Source: Nematostella vectensis
Taxonomy: Eukaryota > Cnidaria > Anthozoa > Actiniaria > Edwardsiidae
DNA length: 64,000 nucleotides
Direction: 5' to 3'
NCBI RefSeq assembly: GCF_932526225.1
Contig: NC_064036.1
Span: 7,137,519 to 7,201,518, forward strand
Made by a program: the position numbers and the translations under genes
Notes under the pieces: generated by a model
What the model saw: only the letters and a program-made list of their open reading frames with translations
What the model was told of the DNA's origin: nothing
Database searches by the model: none
Shown here: one piece after another, positions 18,809 to 29,314 of the stretch
How positions within the stretch are numbered: position 1 is the stretch's first letter
How the letters are laid out: each line of letters opens with the position of its first letter

Positions 18809-19257
18809 ATTTTTCAGTCTCTTCGAGGAGTTAGTAAGAGAGGAGATTGTATGTACGGAAGTAGTACAAAGTTTGGTCAGGGTTCGACAGAAGTGTCAGG
18901 TACCGGATAAACCTATCCCAGGATGCATTGCGCTAGCGACCTTTGGCCGGCGTGACTCGCAAGTGACGGGGTTTTACTGTGAGGTGAAATACACCGTTGA
19001 GGAACATCAGCGTTTGATACAAGCATGGATTTTTTCTTGACAGAAAATAAATGAAATAGTCTAGGGGCGTCTAGCGCTTGCGCGTATGAGCAATGAGACT
19101 TGTGACGATGTGGGTTGGTGACGGTCATATTGCGATGAGTACATGGTGGGCTACCTGTGTACTGACAAACGGCGGGAAATTTTACAGAAACGCGCGCTCG
19201 CGCAGAGGAAAAATCTTGTCTCCGGAAGGGAAAACATTTTTTTAGAAAAAAAAAGAA
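18809..19257. promoter_or_regulatory. Putative bidirectional promoter between IDH and a 288-aa protein gene
   Basis: Only 449 bases separate the two divergent ATGs at 18808 (minus) and 19258 (plus), so both 5' UTRs and promoters must lie here or inside first introns. The plus side contains GGCGGGAAA at about 19171, matching the E2F consensus in reverse, followed by GC-rich CGCGCGCTCGCG. No TATA box was recognised. The regulatory role is inferred from geometry and motif only. Confidence 0.5.
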
Positions 19258-20841
19258 ATGGCACGTTTTCGATTTATTACACCAGTAAGGAAAAAGAAAA
19301 GTACCTATCTCAAAAACACAAACAATGCAAAAAAGGTAAGGAAATTTTAAGAAGTTTTCAACAATGGCCTTTTTGGGGGCTTAGCTTGAAAACCAAGAAA
19401 AAGAATTGCATGTTGCCATTTTTCTGGTTACTCTTATTATTTTTAGTACAAATGTTATCTTTTTTCAGTTGGATTGTTCGTCTATGAGCATGGGGATGAG
19501 AAAAATGCTTGAACCCACACTGGACTTGCGCCGTTTCAAACAAAAGAAACCCCTACGACAAAGTAACAATTTCAACAACAACCTGGACAAATTCATTGCA
19601 TCAACAAAAGAGAAAAAAAACGAAAACTTGCCAAACGAGGGACAAATTAAAAACAAGAAAATCCTTTACCAAAGTAAGAAAACGTGCAGAGAGCTCTTCA
19701 AAGGTGAACCATCAACACCGAAAATGAGAAGTATTAAAGAGGGTGAGAGTGAGATTAAACAAAGGAAAGAAGAAGAAATGAAACTGAAAGGAGAGACAAA
19801 GAAAGTAAATGAAATGTTTGTATTCCCGGGAGAAACCACACCAGTTAAGGGGAAAAAAACTTCACCAAGGAAAGAACCAGTGTTTAAAAAGCCTGTAGCC
19901 TTGTCTGCTAGGAATATAGCAAGGCAGGTAAGTAAACAACACTACTTTTATTAAACAACACATATATTTTTGCTTTTCTTTGCCTTCAACAATGTTAAAG
20001 GCATGCAGTTTAATACTTAATCATGTATGCTTATAAGAAAAGGATCAATAATGAAGTGCTTGAAGTCATACGGAGAACACAGAGAAGTATTGAAGCCTTA
20101 AGAAACCAAGCAGCCCTGACTTCATCTTCAGAGATAGTGACCTCCAGCAGTGCCCCCCAAGGCCGAACACTCTCACAAGGTATGAGAAAAAAAATAAAGT
20201 ACACTAAGAGGGAGGAGCAACTTTGGGGATATCATGAAGTCATGAGTCCCTGTGCCTTGAAGACTGTTCAATTTTTTTTTTCAAAATTGCAAAAGCAGTG
20301 TGTCTGTGGGAAGTTTCTTTAAGGATGTGATTGATAATTTAGATAATAGATTCTTTTGTTGGTTGAGGTTTCAGTCGGATCTCCAGGAGTAAACTCGGAG
20401 TGACAATGCAACTTTAATGCTTACATGGATAATCCTTGGGTAAAAGACACTTATCACAGACTTTAATTTGCACTAGGAATGACTCAATATTCCTCAAAGA
20501 AGGGAAGAAAAGACATGCTAAATGTACAAGTTTCTGTGTATATTCCACAAAAGGGAATCCAGAAATCAAAGGTATGTATGCAAGTAACACCTTCAAGGTA
20601 AGTAAAGTCTACTAAAGTAAACTATCTTTCCATGGAAGTTGCAACCTTCTTTTCTCTACAATAATAAAGTTGTACTATGTATATGTAAATAACATTATAA
20701 TGACAAGTACTGTAAGTCTAAAAACATGCTTCTGTTTTCGTTTTTCAGTGTGTGGTGCAAGAATCTGGAAGTGTTGAAGAGGAATATATTGGCTACAAAC
20801 ATGACCACTTGCAAGAAAACCAGGTCATAGATCTTATATGA
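19258..20841 (+). CDS. Basic, Lys-rich protein of unknown function, five exons, 288 aa
   Basis: Exons 19258-19335, 19469-19927, 20038-20179, 20477-20571 and 20749-20841 join in frame (867 bases including the stop) with GT-AG junctions. The start was chosen because ATG 19258 (GAAATGG context) begins the only frame that passes the 19335/19469 junction in phase 0; it reads MARFRFITPVRKKK. An upstream ATG at 19143 is in another frame and would meet a stop after splicing. The protein is highly charged (repeated KEKK, KRKEEE) with probable disorder and a short coiled-coil near RINNEVLEVIRRTQRSIEAL. The C-terminal part is less basic and ends HLQENQVIDLI. I do not recognise the family. The E2F-like site upstream would fit a cell-cycle or nuclear protein, which is speculation. 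Confidence 0.75.
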
Positions 20842-20989
20842 CCAAGTATTTATTAACAATTTGCACACCTTGGGGCAGTAGCATAAATATTCATATAAGA
20901 TGACAATAATTAAGATCGCTGTATAATGCATAATCTAACTATAAACAGGGTGTTATTTACAAATAACATTATGATATTGGAAGTCTGTG

Positions 20990-23234
20990 CTAGTGGACTT
21001 CTACCATTGGTAGACTAACAGTAAGGCAGAAGTGATCTTGGGCATGCCTGTGTCTGTAAAGTACAAAAAATCAAAAGTAATTCGTTAATAAAGTAATTTC
21101 AATTACAAAATACATAAAATATTTGAGTTCTAAAAAACTGAAGAGTACTGTAATGGAAAAACAGGAATTTAAACTTGCATGCCATATACATGAAATATTT
21201 TTCTTTTTACCACACTGCATGTAGTTTATTTTATATGTAGCTGGCGTAGCGGCGCAAGGGAAAGGGACAGGGGGCAAGAGGAAAAAAACTGAGCGCATGG
21301 CCAAGGGGGGAATGGGAGGAGGGAAAGAAGGGAGAGCCTCCTGGCAGACCATTGTTCTAGCTGCGCCGCCCCTAATGAGATTGACTACGTAGGCAGCAAG
21401 GTTATCATTGAAGGTAGAGTCCCATGTTAGCACCTTCGTAAACTTCTTGTCTGTGTGGCGTTTTCAGCAGAGCTGTAAACGATCGAAAACCGACCGCTAC
21501 AGATGGATTTGATGTTTTCAAGGTCAAGGGAATAGGCTGATATCCCCAATAACTCCTGTTCGCTGACCTGATCCTCTGTGATGCTGTTTAGGGGGACAAT
21601 TACAAGTACAGATGCTTTTGATTTTGTTCTCGCTTCGTCAAGAAGCACAAGGGTTTTCCCAAACCCCGTCGGCATAATTGCCAACATATCATTCCTTAAA
21701 TAGCTGGCTCAAGCACTGCAACTGTTTGTTCATTAGGGCACAATCGTTTTGAATCTCGTAGGGTTGACTCTTCCTTGAGCAACACGTAGGCAATTTATCA
21801 CACTAAAAGTCATTGATACGACATGTTGATGGATGTACAAGGCATGGGAGGTCACAGCCAATAGCGAGCCTACGGTCTCTCAGAGACGGGAGTGAATGGC
21901 TAAAACAATAGTCTGCGGGCAGGCTCTCCTTTCTTCTTCTCCCCCTAGTACCCCTTCCCTTGAGCCGCTACGCAGGTTTTTTTTAATGTGTTTTCAAATG
22001 TAATGGGCTCTTTTCAATAGCTGGATGGATAAAATTTTACAGTGATTTAAGGTATATTTGAACACTGGAATAAACATCTAATTTGCATTCACTTTTTTTG
22101 TGACAATAAAAGACCATCACAACAGTTGGAAACGGGTCTTTAAAAGATAAAAATAACTTGGATATGTGCTGTAAGGGGGCTTACATTACTGTTACCTGAT
22201 GCAAAACTGTTTGCCACACTGGTTACAGTTTAATGGCAGGAGCTCACTCTTATGGCAGCTTCTTAAGGAGCATCTATTAGTTTTCTTAGCTTTTCTCAAT
22301 ATCAAATCTTTGCAGCCACTAAGAAGATGCCTCTCAACCTAGTCAACAAGTAAGAAGACCAAAAAAATAAATGCTGAACCTGTTAAAATCTTCTTTACTC
22401 AGTTCTTCTTGACTGTATTTCTTTTGAACATCAGATTATTATTTTTTATTTAAATGCTACACTGTTTGTTAGGTAGTTTTCCTATGTAAACCTGATGGCA
22501 TACTTGAAATAATGATTCAAAATTTGGAGATGATAAATTGTATTCTTTTAGGGATCTAAAACGTATTTGTAAAGAAAAAACAATATGTATGAGTTCCTGT
22601 ATAGTATACCTGTGTATTTAAGTCATCCCCAAAAGACTTCTTTATCTTTTTATTGCAAAGTGGACACACAGGAACCTGCGCCTGAAATAAAACAGTGTAA
22701 CCATAATCACACTCCAAGCATTGTTAATCAATTGGTTTTGAAAAAGGGTTAGGGAGTAGAAATCATTGAGAATCCTCATTAAAATCCCTCAAATCTAAAA
22801 AATAGGGTGTTATTTGTTATGAGAGTAATATAAAGATGTCACAATGACTTGGCATATTAAAGGCATAGCTTAAAGAAACGATTGATTTTCATTTTTTAAA
22901 TCAGCTAAAAAGTCAAAGCTACTGTAGTTATTCTAATAGATCTGAGTACAGTCAAGTATCCCAAAGTCTTTTCTTTTACTTACATCGGCCCTCTCGAATT
23001 CTCGGCAAGCGTGCTCGTCAGGCAGCCGATGCTCCAGGCTAAATAAAATGAAAAGATATAAGTACTTATACTTGTTACTAAAACACTGTACTTAAAAAAG
23101 TTAAAACGATCTCACTTCCCTTACCAGAACTCCTGTTTACAGTGCGAACATTTGAAGGGCAAGAAATCAAGTTGTTTGCACCATTCTACTGAGCAATGTC
23201 GACCCAAAGATAACAAATCAGACTCGTCGGCCAT
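20990..23234 (-). CDS. ZFAND2A: AN1-type zinc-finger protein, ZFAND2A/AIRAP-like
   Basis: Exons 23125-23234, 22984-23038, 22610-22681, 22196-22338 and 20990-21053 join in frame to 147 aa; human ZFAND2A is 145 aa. AN1 finger 1 uses C14, C19, C29, C32, C37, H40, H46 and C48. Finger 2 uses C102, C107, C117, C120, C125, H128, H134 and C136. Between them is the family's VPVCPLCN segment (about residues 58-65) with a downstream HLLSGC. The family binds the proteasome or p97 and responds to arsenite or proteotoxic stress. No ubiquitin-interacting motif or CaaX box follows finger 2, so it resembles ZFAND2A rather than the longer ZFAND2B. The last exon encodes only the final zinc ligands plus 11 residues. 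The intron before it (21054-22195) contains a transposon. It is convergent with the plus-strand gene ending at 20841. Confidence 0.93.
21239..21979. mobile_element. DNA transposon with long imperfect TIRs, in the last ZFAND2A-like intron
   Basis: The left end (plus) reads CTGGCGTAGCGGCGCAAGGG. The right end, read on the minus strand, begins CTGCGTAGCGGCTCAAGGG. The ends stay alignable for roughly 100 bases with gaps, sharing GGGAGAGCCT/AGGAGAGCCT and CAGACCATTGTTCTAGC / CAGACTATTGTTTTAGC. Inside is a broken helicase fragment on the minus strand. The target duplication was not resolved by eye. Confidence 0.7.
21380..21770 (-). pseudogene. RecQ-like helicase fragment, frameshifted, carried by the TIR element
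   Basis: The minus strand reads QPYEIQND...LMNKQLQCLSQLF, then after a one-base shift near 21692 MLAIMPTGFGKT (Walker A, motif I) and SVLVIVPLNSI (motif Ia). A second shift near 21440 leads to DSTFNDNLAAYVV, where motif II (VVDExH) would follow but the frame runs into TIR-related sequence. So only the N-terminal third of the helicase core is present, with two frameshifts and no motif II: a decayed fragment and not a functional enzyme. RecQ-like helicases are known passengers or partners of some cnidarian transposons. Confidence 0.75.
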
Positions 23235-23811
23235 GGCTGTTCTCTTCCACTGTGGCTATAACTGGCCTTCGTCATCACGAGCCAGGTATTTATACCGTAA
23301 ATTTGCCAAGTCATGGTCAGACACTTCCAGAAAAGACCAGAAAACTAGAGAAAGTGCTGACTGTTGTTTTGGACACGAGTCCTCGAGCATTTTGGTAAGC
23401 GGCTGTAGATCTCCACAGGGATCCCAAAATATGCAGTTCGTTTGGGGCTACCCTCGCCATAACTCGGTTTATTTATTCATTCATTTAGGTATACTGTATT
23501 TCTATCCCCCGACAAGTAATTTGTGTTTCCCTTATTTACTGCGGTTTTTCTTCTTTAAAAATACAAGGAAAATTGTTGTCGTGAAAGATGTGAAAGTGAC
23601 GCAAAAGTAATTCCTTGTCTGAATCAGTCATCTGGGAGATATATAGCCGGACCTCCAACTTTTTGCAACAATGTTCTGATCGACATCCTTAAAATCCAAT
23701 AGGGGGAACATCCAGATATTTGATGTGAAACATGGTTTCCAGCCCTTTTTCATGAGCGCACTTGCCCTTTACCTCTCTCCTAATTACTTAATTTTTCAGG
23801 CATTTACAGCA

Positions 23812-24215
23812 CCTGGCTCGTTCCTCTATCTACAGCCTTTCATAAGAGGGCTAGGGTCAGGGCCGTTCCTCTATTCTGGAGTTTACAGCCTCTCATAAAG
23901 AGCTAGGGTCAGGCTCGTTAGTCTATTTTGGGGCTTACAGCCTCTCATAAAGAGCTAGGGTCAGGCTCGTTAGTCTATTTTGGGACTTACAGCCTCTTAT
24001 AAAGAGCTAGGGTCAGGCTCGTTAGTCTATTTTGGGGCTTACGGCCTCTTATAAAGAGCTAGGGTCAGGCTCGTTAGTCTATTTTGGGGCTTACAGCCTC
24101 TTATAAAGAGCTAGGGTCAGGCTCGTTAGTCTATTTTGGGGCTTACAGCCTCTCATAAAGAGCTAGGGTCAGGCTCGTTTCTCTATTCTGGGCTTACGGC
24201 CTCTCATAAGAGAAT
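23812..24215. repeat. 52-bp minisatellite, about seven copies
   Basis: Regular 52-base spacing of TTACAGCCTCTCATAAAGAG, AGCTAGGGTCAGGCTCGTT and TCTATTTTGGGGC. End copies are more diverged. It lies between the ZFAND2A-like start and the receptor 3' end. No spacers vary between repeats, so this is not a CRISPR-like array. Confidence 0.92.
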
Positions 24216-25150
24216 TAGTGTTCTTTTTATTAGGTGAATTTACAGCAACTCAAGAAAATTACGGTTTTCTGGGTTTTTTTAGCCTCTCTTAAGAGGCTAT
24301 GTGTCAGGATGTTTACAGCCCCAGAGAACTTTGGCTGTTCCCTTAGAAGTTTACCTTCCCCCCTCCCCTTCTCCACCATGACAGAACTAGGGTAGGATTT
24401 AGTGTACCCTGTCCAGAAAAGTGGAAAGTTTGGCCACCAGGAATATGATTTTAGCTACTATGAGTGGGATTTGTGCTGAACAACCGCTAGAACCCTAGCT
24501 CGGCTATATTGTTAGATATTTAAAAGGTATAAAATCCCGAATAGCATTTATCTTTTTGCCTTATTTTGAAACCAATGGATGGCCATTAGCATGGAAACTG
24601 TGTGGTTAACAGACACACGCTTGCAGGTATTAGTAAATTCTGTCACTTTTATTACTAAATGTTTTCGCAGTGGGATCAACCCAACCTTTGATATATTTAC
24701 ATCTCATATAATATTGTACATTTTGTTTGTAATTTTTTTTTTATTAAGGCACAGGCCCCCTGATTTCTTTCACTTGTCTTTTACCTACTGGCCTTATGGA
24801 TTTGGGCGATGCGTACCTTTGTGGGAAGAAGTAACTACATGGCCGGCGTAGGTATTCTAGTACTCGATATTACGTACCGGTCACTTGAATGAGTCCCTTT
24901 ACAACGAGAAGGGGACGAAGACGATAGAAGCGCGCGTAGGCAATTTGCAACCTTTATACGAGAAGGGCACGAGATTCACTTACGATGCAATCACGCAAAT
25001 ATTCATAAAAGCCCTTTATAAGAATTATATGAAGGGTATTGGTGGTACTTTCACGCCATGATTTGATTTAGCGCAAGGAAGACATCAGGTGTTTGTCACG
25101 TAAGCGTCATAAGTCCACTTCAGTCGCAAAATTGCGTTGCGTTAATTCAT
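24216..25150. other. Intergenic/3' UTR DNA, no gene recognised
   Basis: Should include the receptor 3' UTR immediately below 25151 (minus sense). No splice-bounded coding segment was recognised on either strand. Confidence 0.5.
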
Positions 25151-28100
25151 TCAATTTGCTATATTTTCCACGGATAAGTGGTTTTCATCCTTTGGTGTCG
25201 GTAGCGCAGGCTGTGCCCTAGGCCCTTCCGGCTCGTTAGTGGGGCTGGGTGATCCTGTGGACCGGTTGGACGTCCCGTTTTGATACGAGAGCACGACGCT
25301 AGGGACGTTCTGTGCGGGAGGGGGGTCAGTGGATTTTTCCCTGTGGTGCACCTCGGTTGGGTAGCAAGTGCTTGATAAGTCCATGGTACGACCCGCCCCC
25401 GTTGTCCCACCGTTTAAAGTTGTGTCCGCGTCGTCTAAATTGTTGGTTTTGCAACGGTATGATACCTATGGACAGAACAAATATTAAGCAAAGCGAAAAC
25501 CACCAAAAACCAAAAAGGTATAACGTCTGCAAAAATTGCGAGGGATATACCCAAAGGCTATCTCAAGAACCTAGGAGAGCCATTGATAAATATCATTCAC
25601 CTTCCTCGCGACCCCCCCCCCCCCCCCCCCCCTCCACCAGCACACATTAGCGTTGACGGGACCTTCGGTTCTACGTTATTACGCGAACATTGAGATTCAA
25701 AGAGTTTCACCTGAACTCCCTTAGTTTAGATCCAGGGGAAATAGGACGCCGAATCGCGTACAACGCGTCGTGTTTTGCACCGAATTTCATTCTCTATTTT
25801 ACGTTGTCTTACCGACGCCGCCAGCGCGCGACCCTGCATCCTTGATGCAATTCATTCTAATTGTCGGACATTCTCACCTTAGGAAATAATAAAAGACATA
25901 TAGTGGCAGTCGCTGGGAAAATGATACAGACAGACAGCACCATAAACATGACTTCGTAGTTATCATGCTGGAGTATAATCGACAGGAACGCTCCCACCAC
26001 TGATAACACCACGACGTTATACACGCAGATACCGATAACGCGCGAGTCGTTGAGATGTGCATAAATAACGTTCCGCGTCTCGTATGCGAGGAAGACTCCG
26101 TAAAGAAGAAGCACACCCTTGTAGACGTACATTACTGTCAGCCACACGATCATCATATCCGCAGTACAGATATTCAGCTGGTTAATGTTCAACGTGAATG
26201 GCTTCTTTGCGTCTTTCTGCAGTACATAAAATACAAAAAAGGCTGTAACGAACCCGGTAAATTAAGGTCAAGTGGGGCCGTAACCTCACGGCGATGGATT
26301 GAGCGGCGACGTGAAAACTCTGTTCCCAAAAGGAGACCGAGTTTAAGAGCATGGCAGAGGGAAAGTGGGATATTTTGACTGGGTATGGTGGACTCTCGGG
26401 CACGATAGAAGGGGATACGCGTACCTCTTTAGCGAAGTTATAGACCTTGTGGTGAAGTGGATCAACAACTTCCCACGTGATCAGAATAACGAGATCCACG
26501 ATAATGATGCTTGCAACCAGAGAAAGCAGGTACCAATCAGACAATGGGCCAAGCTAGAAAAAAGATATCAATCAGGTAATGGGCCAATCTAGAAAAAAGG
26601 TACCAGTCAGACAATGGGCCAGGGCCAATCTAAAAAAAAAAAAGGTACCAGTCAGACAATGGACCAAGCTAGAAAAAAAAGTACCAACCAGATAATGGGC
26701 CAAGCTAGAAAAAGGTACCAATCAGATTATGGGCCAAGCTAAAAAAAAACACAACTAAACAATAGGTCTCAATCAGACAATGAGCCAAGCTAAATAAAAT
26801 TAACAATAAGTACCAATCAAATAATAAAATTTAACAAATAGTTTAAGATAAATGGACAAAGTATATCAATATGTATCCACAGATAATGGAATAAACTAAA
26901 AACAATTAGTCTTAGCTAAATGGACAAGGTATATCAATATTTATAAACAAATAATGGGCCAAGCTAGATGGACAATAGGTCTACGTCAGATAATATTGTC
27001 TAGTTAATGGACCATATTACAATCAATATCATTAAAACAAAAGGCCAACAGAGATTAACATGCTGGAGATCCAGAGGTCTTTCAGTGTACTCCAGGTCTG
27101 TACTAAAAACTTGAGTGACAGGGAGGTTAGATTATTGAACATACCATGAGAAATGCAGCTTTCAAACTCACCTTGACTTTCAGCTTTTTATTGGTACAGA
27201 TTTTGTAGATTCTCCACGTCTTTATAAACATGGCTCCGAACGCACAAGAGAATCCGATAGACAGGGTCCAAGCTCTTGCCTGTTAAAAACAATATATTCG
27301 TCATAAAAAATAGCATAAATCTACTAAAACAAAACCGCGACCACGTAAACATGTTAACATTTTGTAAGGGTTAAATACGGAGGACGGAGGCAGTTCGCCG
27401 TATAACAGCCTGAGGGCTTATACCTAGTAAATATAAATTTCAACTAGGGGGAAAAGAGACAAAACTCAATAATACTTGACTTTTTTGGGGAAAAAACAAA
27501 CAAGGTTCAGATTATTATTGACCTGCAAGAAAACCCAGGAGAGTTGGTGGCTGATTGCACAAATTTGTAAAGCTCTAGATCAATACTGTAAACAATCAAA
27601 ATTAACATTTAGACGGAGGGCGCGTTTTTTTTTTTCCCCTATCATTCTGGAATGGGAATGGTTGGTAGATTATGTTCAGAATAGCATTCAAGTCATTCTG
27701 CTACAGGTAGAATGGGTGGAATGGCCTTCGTTCCATTCCGGACTGGGAACGCGGGATAAACGAACGCGCGCTTTTTCTATTCTTATCATTCTCATTCCAG
27801 AATCACAAGTAAAAAAACGCGCCCAGAGCGGGGCTGCTCTATGGACGTACTCAATTCCCAAAGGTGGAGTTGAATTGCAAAATTTTCCTAACTCGGAGTT
27901 TCAGTGTAAGCACGCTGCGAGCTCACTGACTGCGAAGAAGAGCGACTTATTTAATTTATTACGCCAAATATCTATTTTCAAGAACAGTAATGTCGACGAC
28001 GACAATGAACAAGCGAAACGAGTGAGCAGACGCCTCAGCCAAACAACAGCCTAATTTTGCTGGTTGAATAGTTTTCAAAAAATTACACATAAAAATTTGG

Positions 28101-28991
28101 CTGAACTTATTGTTGAATTTCGTGCGTTACAAATACCAATTTTACAATTAAATCGATGCATTGTTAATATTCAACCGTTCTTGTTATCAAATCTGTGGCG
28201 AAAAAGTGGTGTTTTGTTTTTGCTAATTTCTATTCAAGGTGTAATATGATGGTCCTTTATTAGTATTCTAGTTATTAACCTCATTCATATTTAATGAGTT
28301 CATATTTAACCCCACTATTTCCCTGCTGATACATCAAGCCCTCCCCGTTATTATTCATAGGTATTTTAGTGAAATAATAAGTGAAATAATCATGTAATAA
28401 AATACCTCAGGAATACCAGTAATTCGATAAACATCTACCTATCGCATCCCAAGGCCTGCTTACCTTACAAACGATGCTGAAATCATCCGCTGCGGCATCA
28501 TGAATACCGAATAGGTATACAGAAGCCAAGCAAAGAATGCAGCCAAAAGCGATTATGTTGTTGAACAGAGGTGCAGATAACTTGATAAATCTAAACCCAG
28601 AGAATATGCTACATGAGAAGGCCTGATTTTCAGCAGAATTTTCTTCTTTCATATTTGTTACAGTAGAGAGAGTAAGAGGTCATCCCGAATATACTACCAT
28701 ACGAAAATACTCTACGCAAGTGGTGGTGCAGATGCGTGCCTAATAGTATGGGGGAGGGGTGTCACAGCTGCCAATCACGAACGGTGCAGCCATATTCATT
28801 TAAAAGATACTCACAAGAAGAATTACTCAGATATTGTACTTACTTGTATTTTCTGTACACGAAGTTAAAGGTGAGGAAGAGTAGCCCAAGAAGAATGCCG
28901 ACAGCTGTGGCCGAGGCTACCGCGATCATGATGGGTTGTTTGATGACCAATGTTGTAAAAATTATCCTAGAACGGTCTTTTGGTATCTCAT
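25151..28991 (-). CDS. GABA-B-type receptor: seven-helix and cytoplasmic-tail exon block
   Basis: Six exons, 28844-28991, 28464-28608, 27172-27279, 26425-26553, 25878-26216 and 25151-25465, are in frame (1184 bases). Entry is phase 1, compatible with the last exon of both upstream ectodomains. The first exon has EIPKDRSRIIF and TM1; the second TM2 (NNIIAFGCILCLASVYLFG); the third TM3 (GFSCAFGAMFIKTWRIY); the fourth TM4 (IIVDLVILITWEVVDPL); the fifth TM5-7, with VYKGVLLLYGVFLAYETRNV and LNDSRVIG, hallmark GABA-B sequences. The class C disulphide cysteines before TM3 (SIVCK) and in loop 2 (LNICTADM) are present. The 105-codon last exon is a Pro/Ser/Thr-rich tail ending in ENIAN; its acceptor at 25466 was chosen because it keeps phase 0. 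Plasma-membrane G-protein signalling is expected from family knowledge. The ligand is unproven. Confidence 0.92.
26529..26830. repeat. About 36-bp tandem repeat made of copies of the TM4-exon acceptor
   Basis: On the minus strand the true junction reads TTTTTCTAG|CTTGGCCCATTG at 26554/26553. In the intron just upstream the same module, including about 25 exonic bases (to ATTGGTACC), recurs six or more times at about 26561-26780, with units near 26590 (ATTGGCCCATTACC), 26670, 26705 and 26740. At least three copies keep TTCTAG|CTTGGCCCAT or a one-base variant; others have lost the AG. A further decayed copy (CTAGCTTGGCCCATTATT, minus sense) lies near 26955. Confidence 0.85.
27618..27824. mobile_element. 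MITE with GGGCGCG termini
   Basis: The left end is GGGCGCGTTTTTTT and the right end AAAAAAACGCGCCC, with inner arms ATTCTGGAATGGGAATG and CATTCTCATTCCAGAAT. The 192-aa open frame across it is a by-product of the palindrome. It lies in the intron between the TM2 and TM3 exons. Confidence 0.8.
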
Positions 28992-29314
28992 CTACAACAA
29001 AATTAAGGGTCAACCTTGCGTATCCCTATTACAAATACGGTTGCGAAGTAAGGCATTTATTCCATAAAATAAATGAGTTATTTTCAAAGTGAGGGCATTA
29101 GGTGACGGCTCGTTAAGACCCAATAAGTGGAAGCACTGCCTGTAGCTGTTTATTACGTCACGCCTAAAGCGTGCGTTCAAAGGTTGTGCGAGAACCCTGA
29201 ACGTTTCACTCCATTATTTTTAAATTAGAGCTCGCGTTGCAGCGGTGCAGCGGCAGGCGACACCTGGAAAACGTCAGATTTTGTGCTTCTTTGAGCGTCA
29301 ACAACTGTACTTAC

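Noticed and set aside
23152-23610. 152-aa plus-strand open frame
   Set aside because: Antisense to ZFAND2A-like exon 1 and its upstream flank.
25434-25878. Ending the receptor in the intron after TM7 (LFPKVRMSDN stop)
   Set aside because: A good donor (AAG|GTGAGA) at 25878 and an in-frame acceptor at 25466 give a longer, protein-like tail.
27476-28054. 192-aa open frame on the plus strand
   Set aside because: It spans a MITE palindrome and receptor intron DNA, with no domain and no splice logic.
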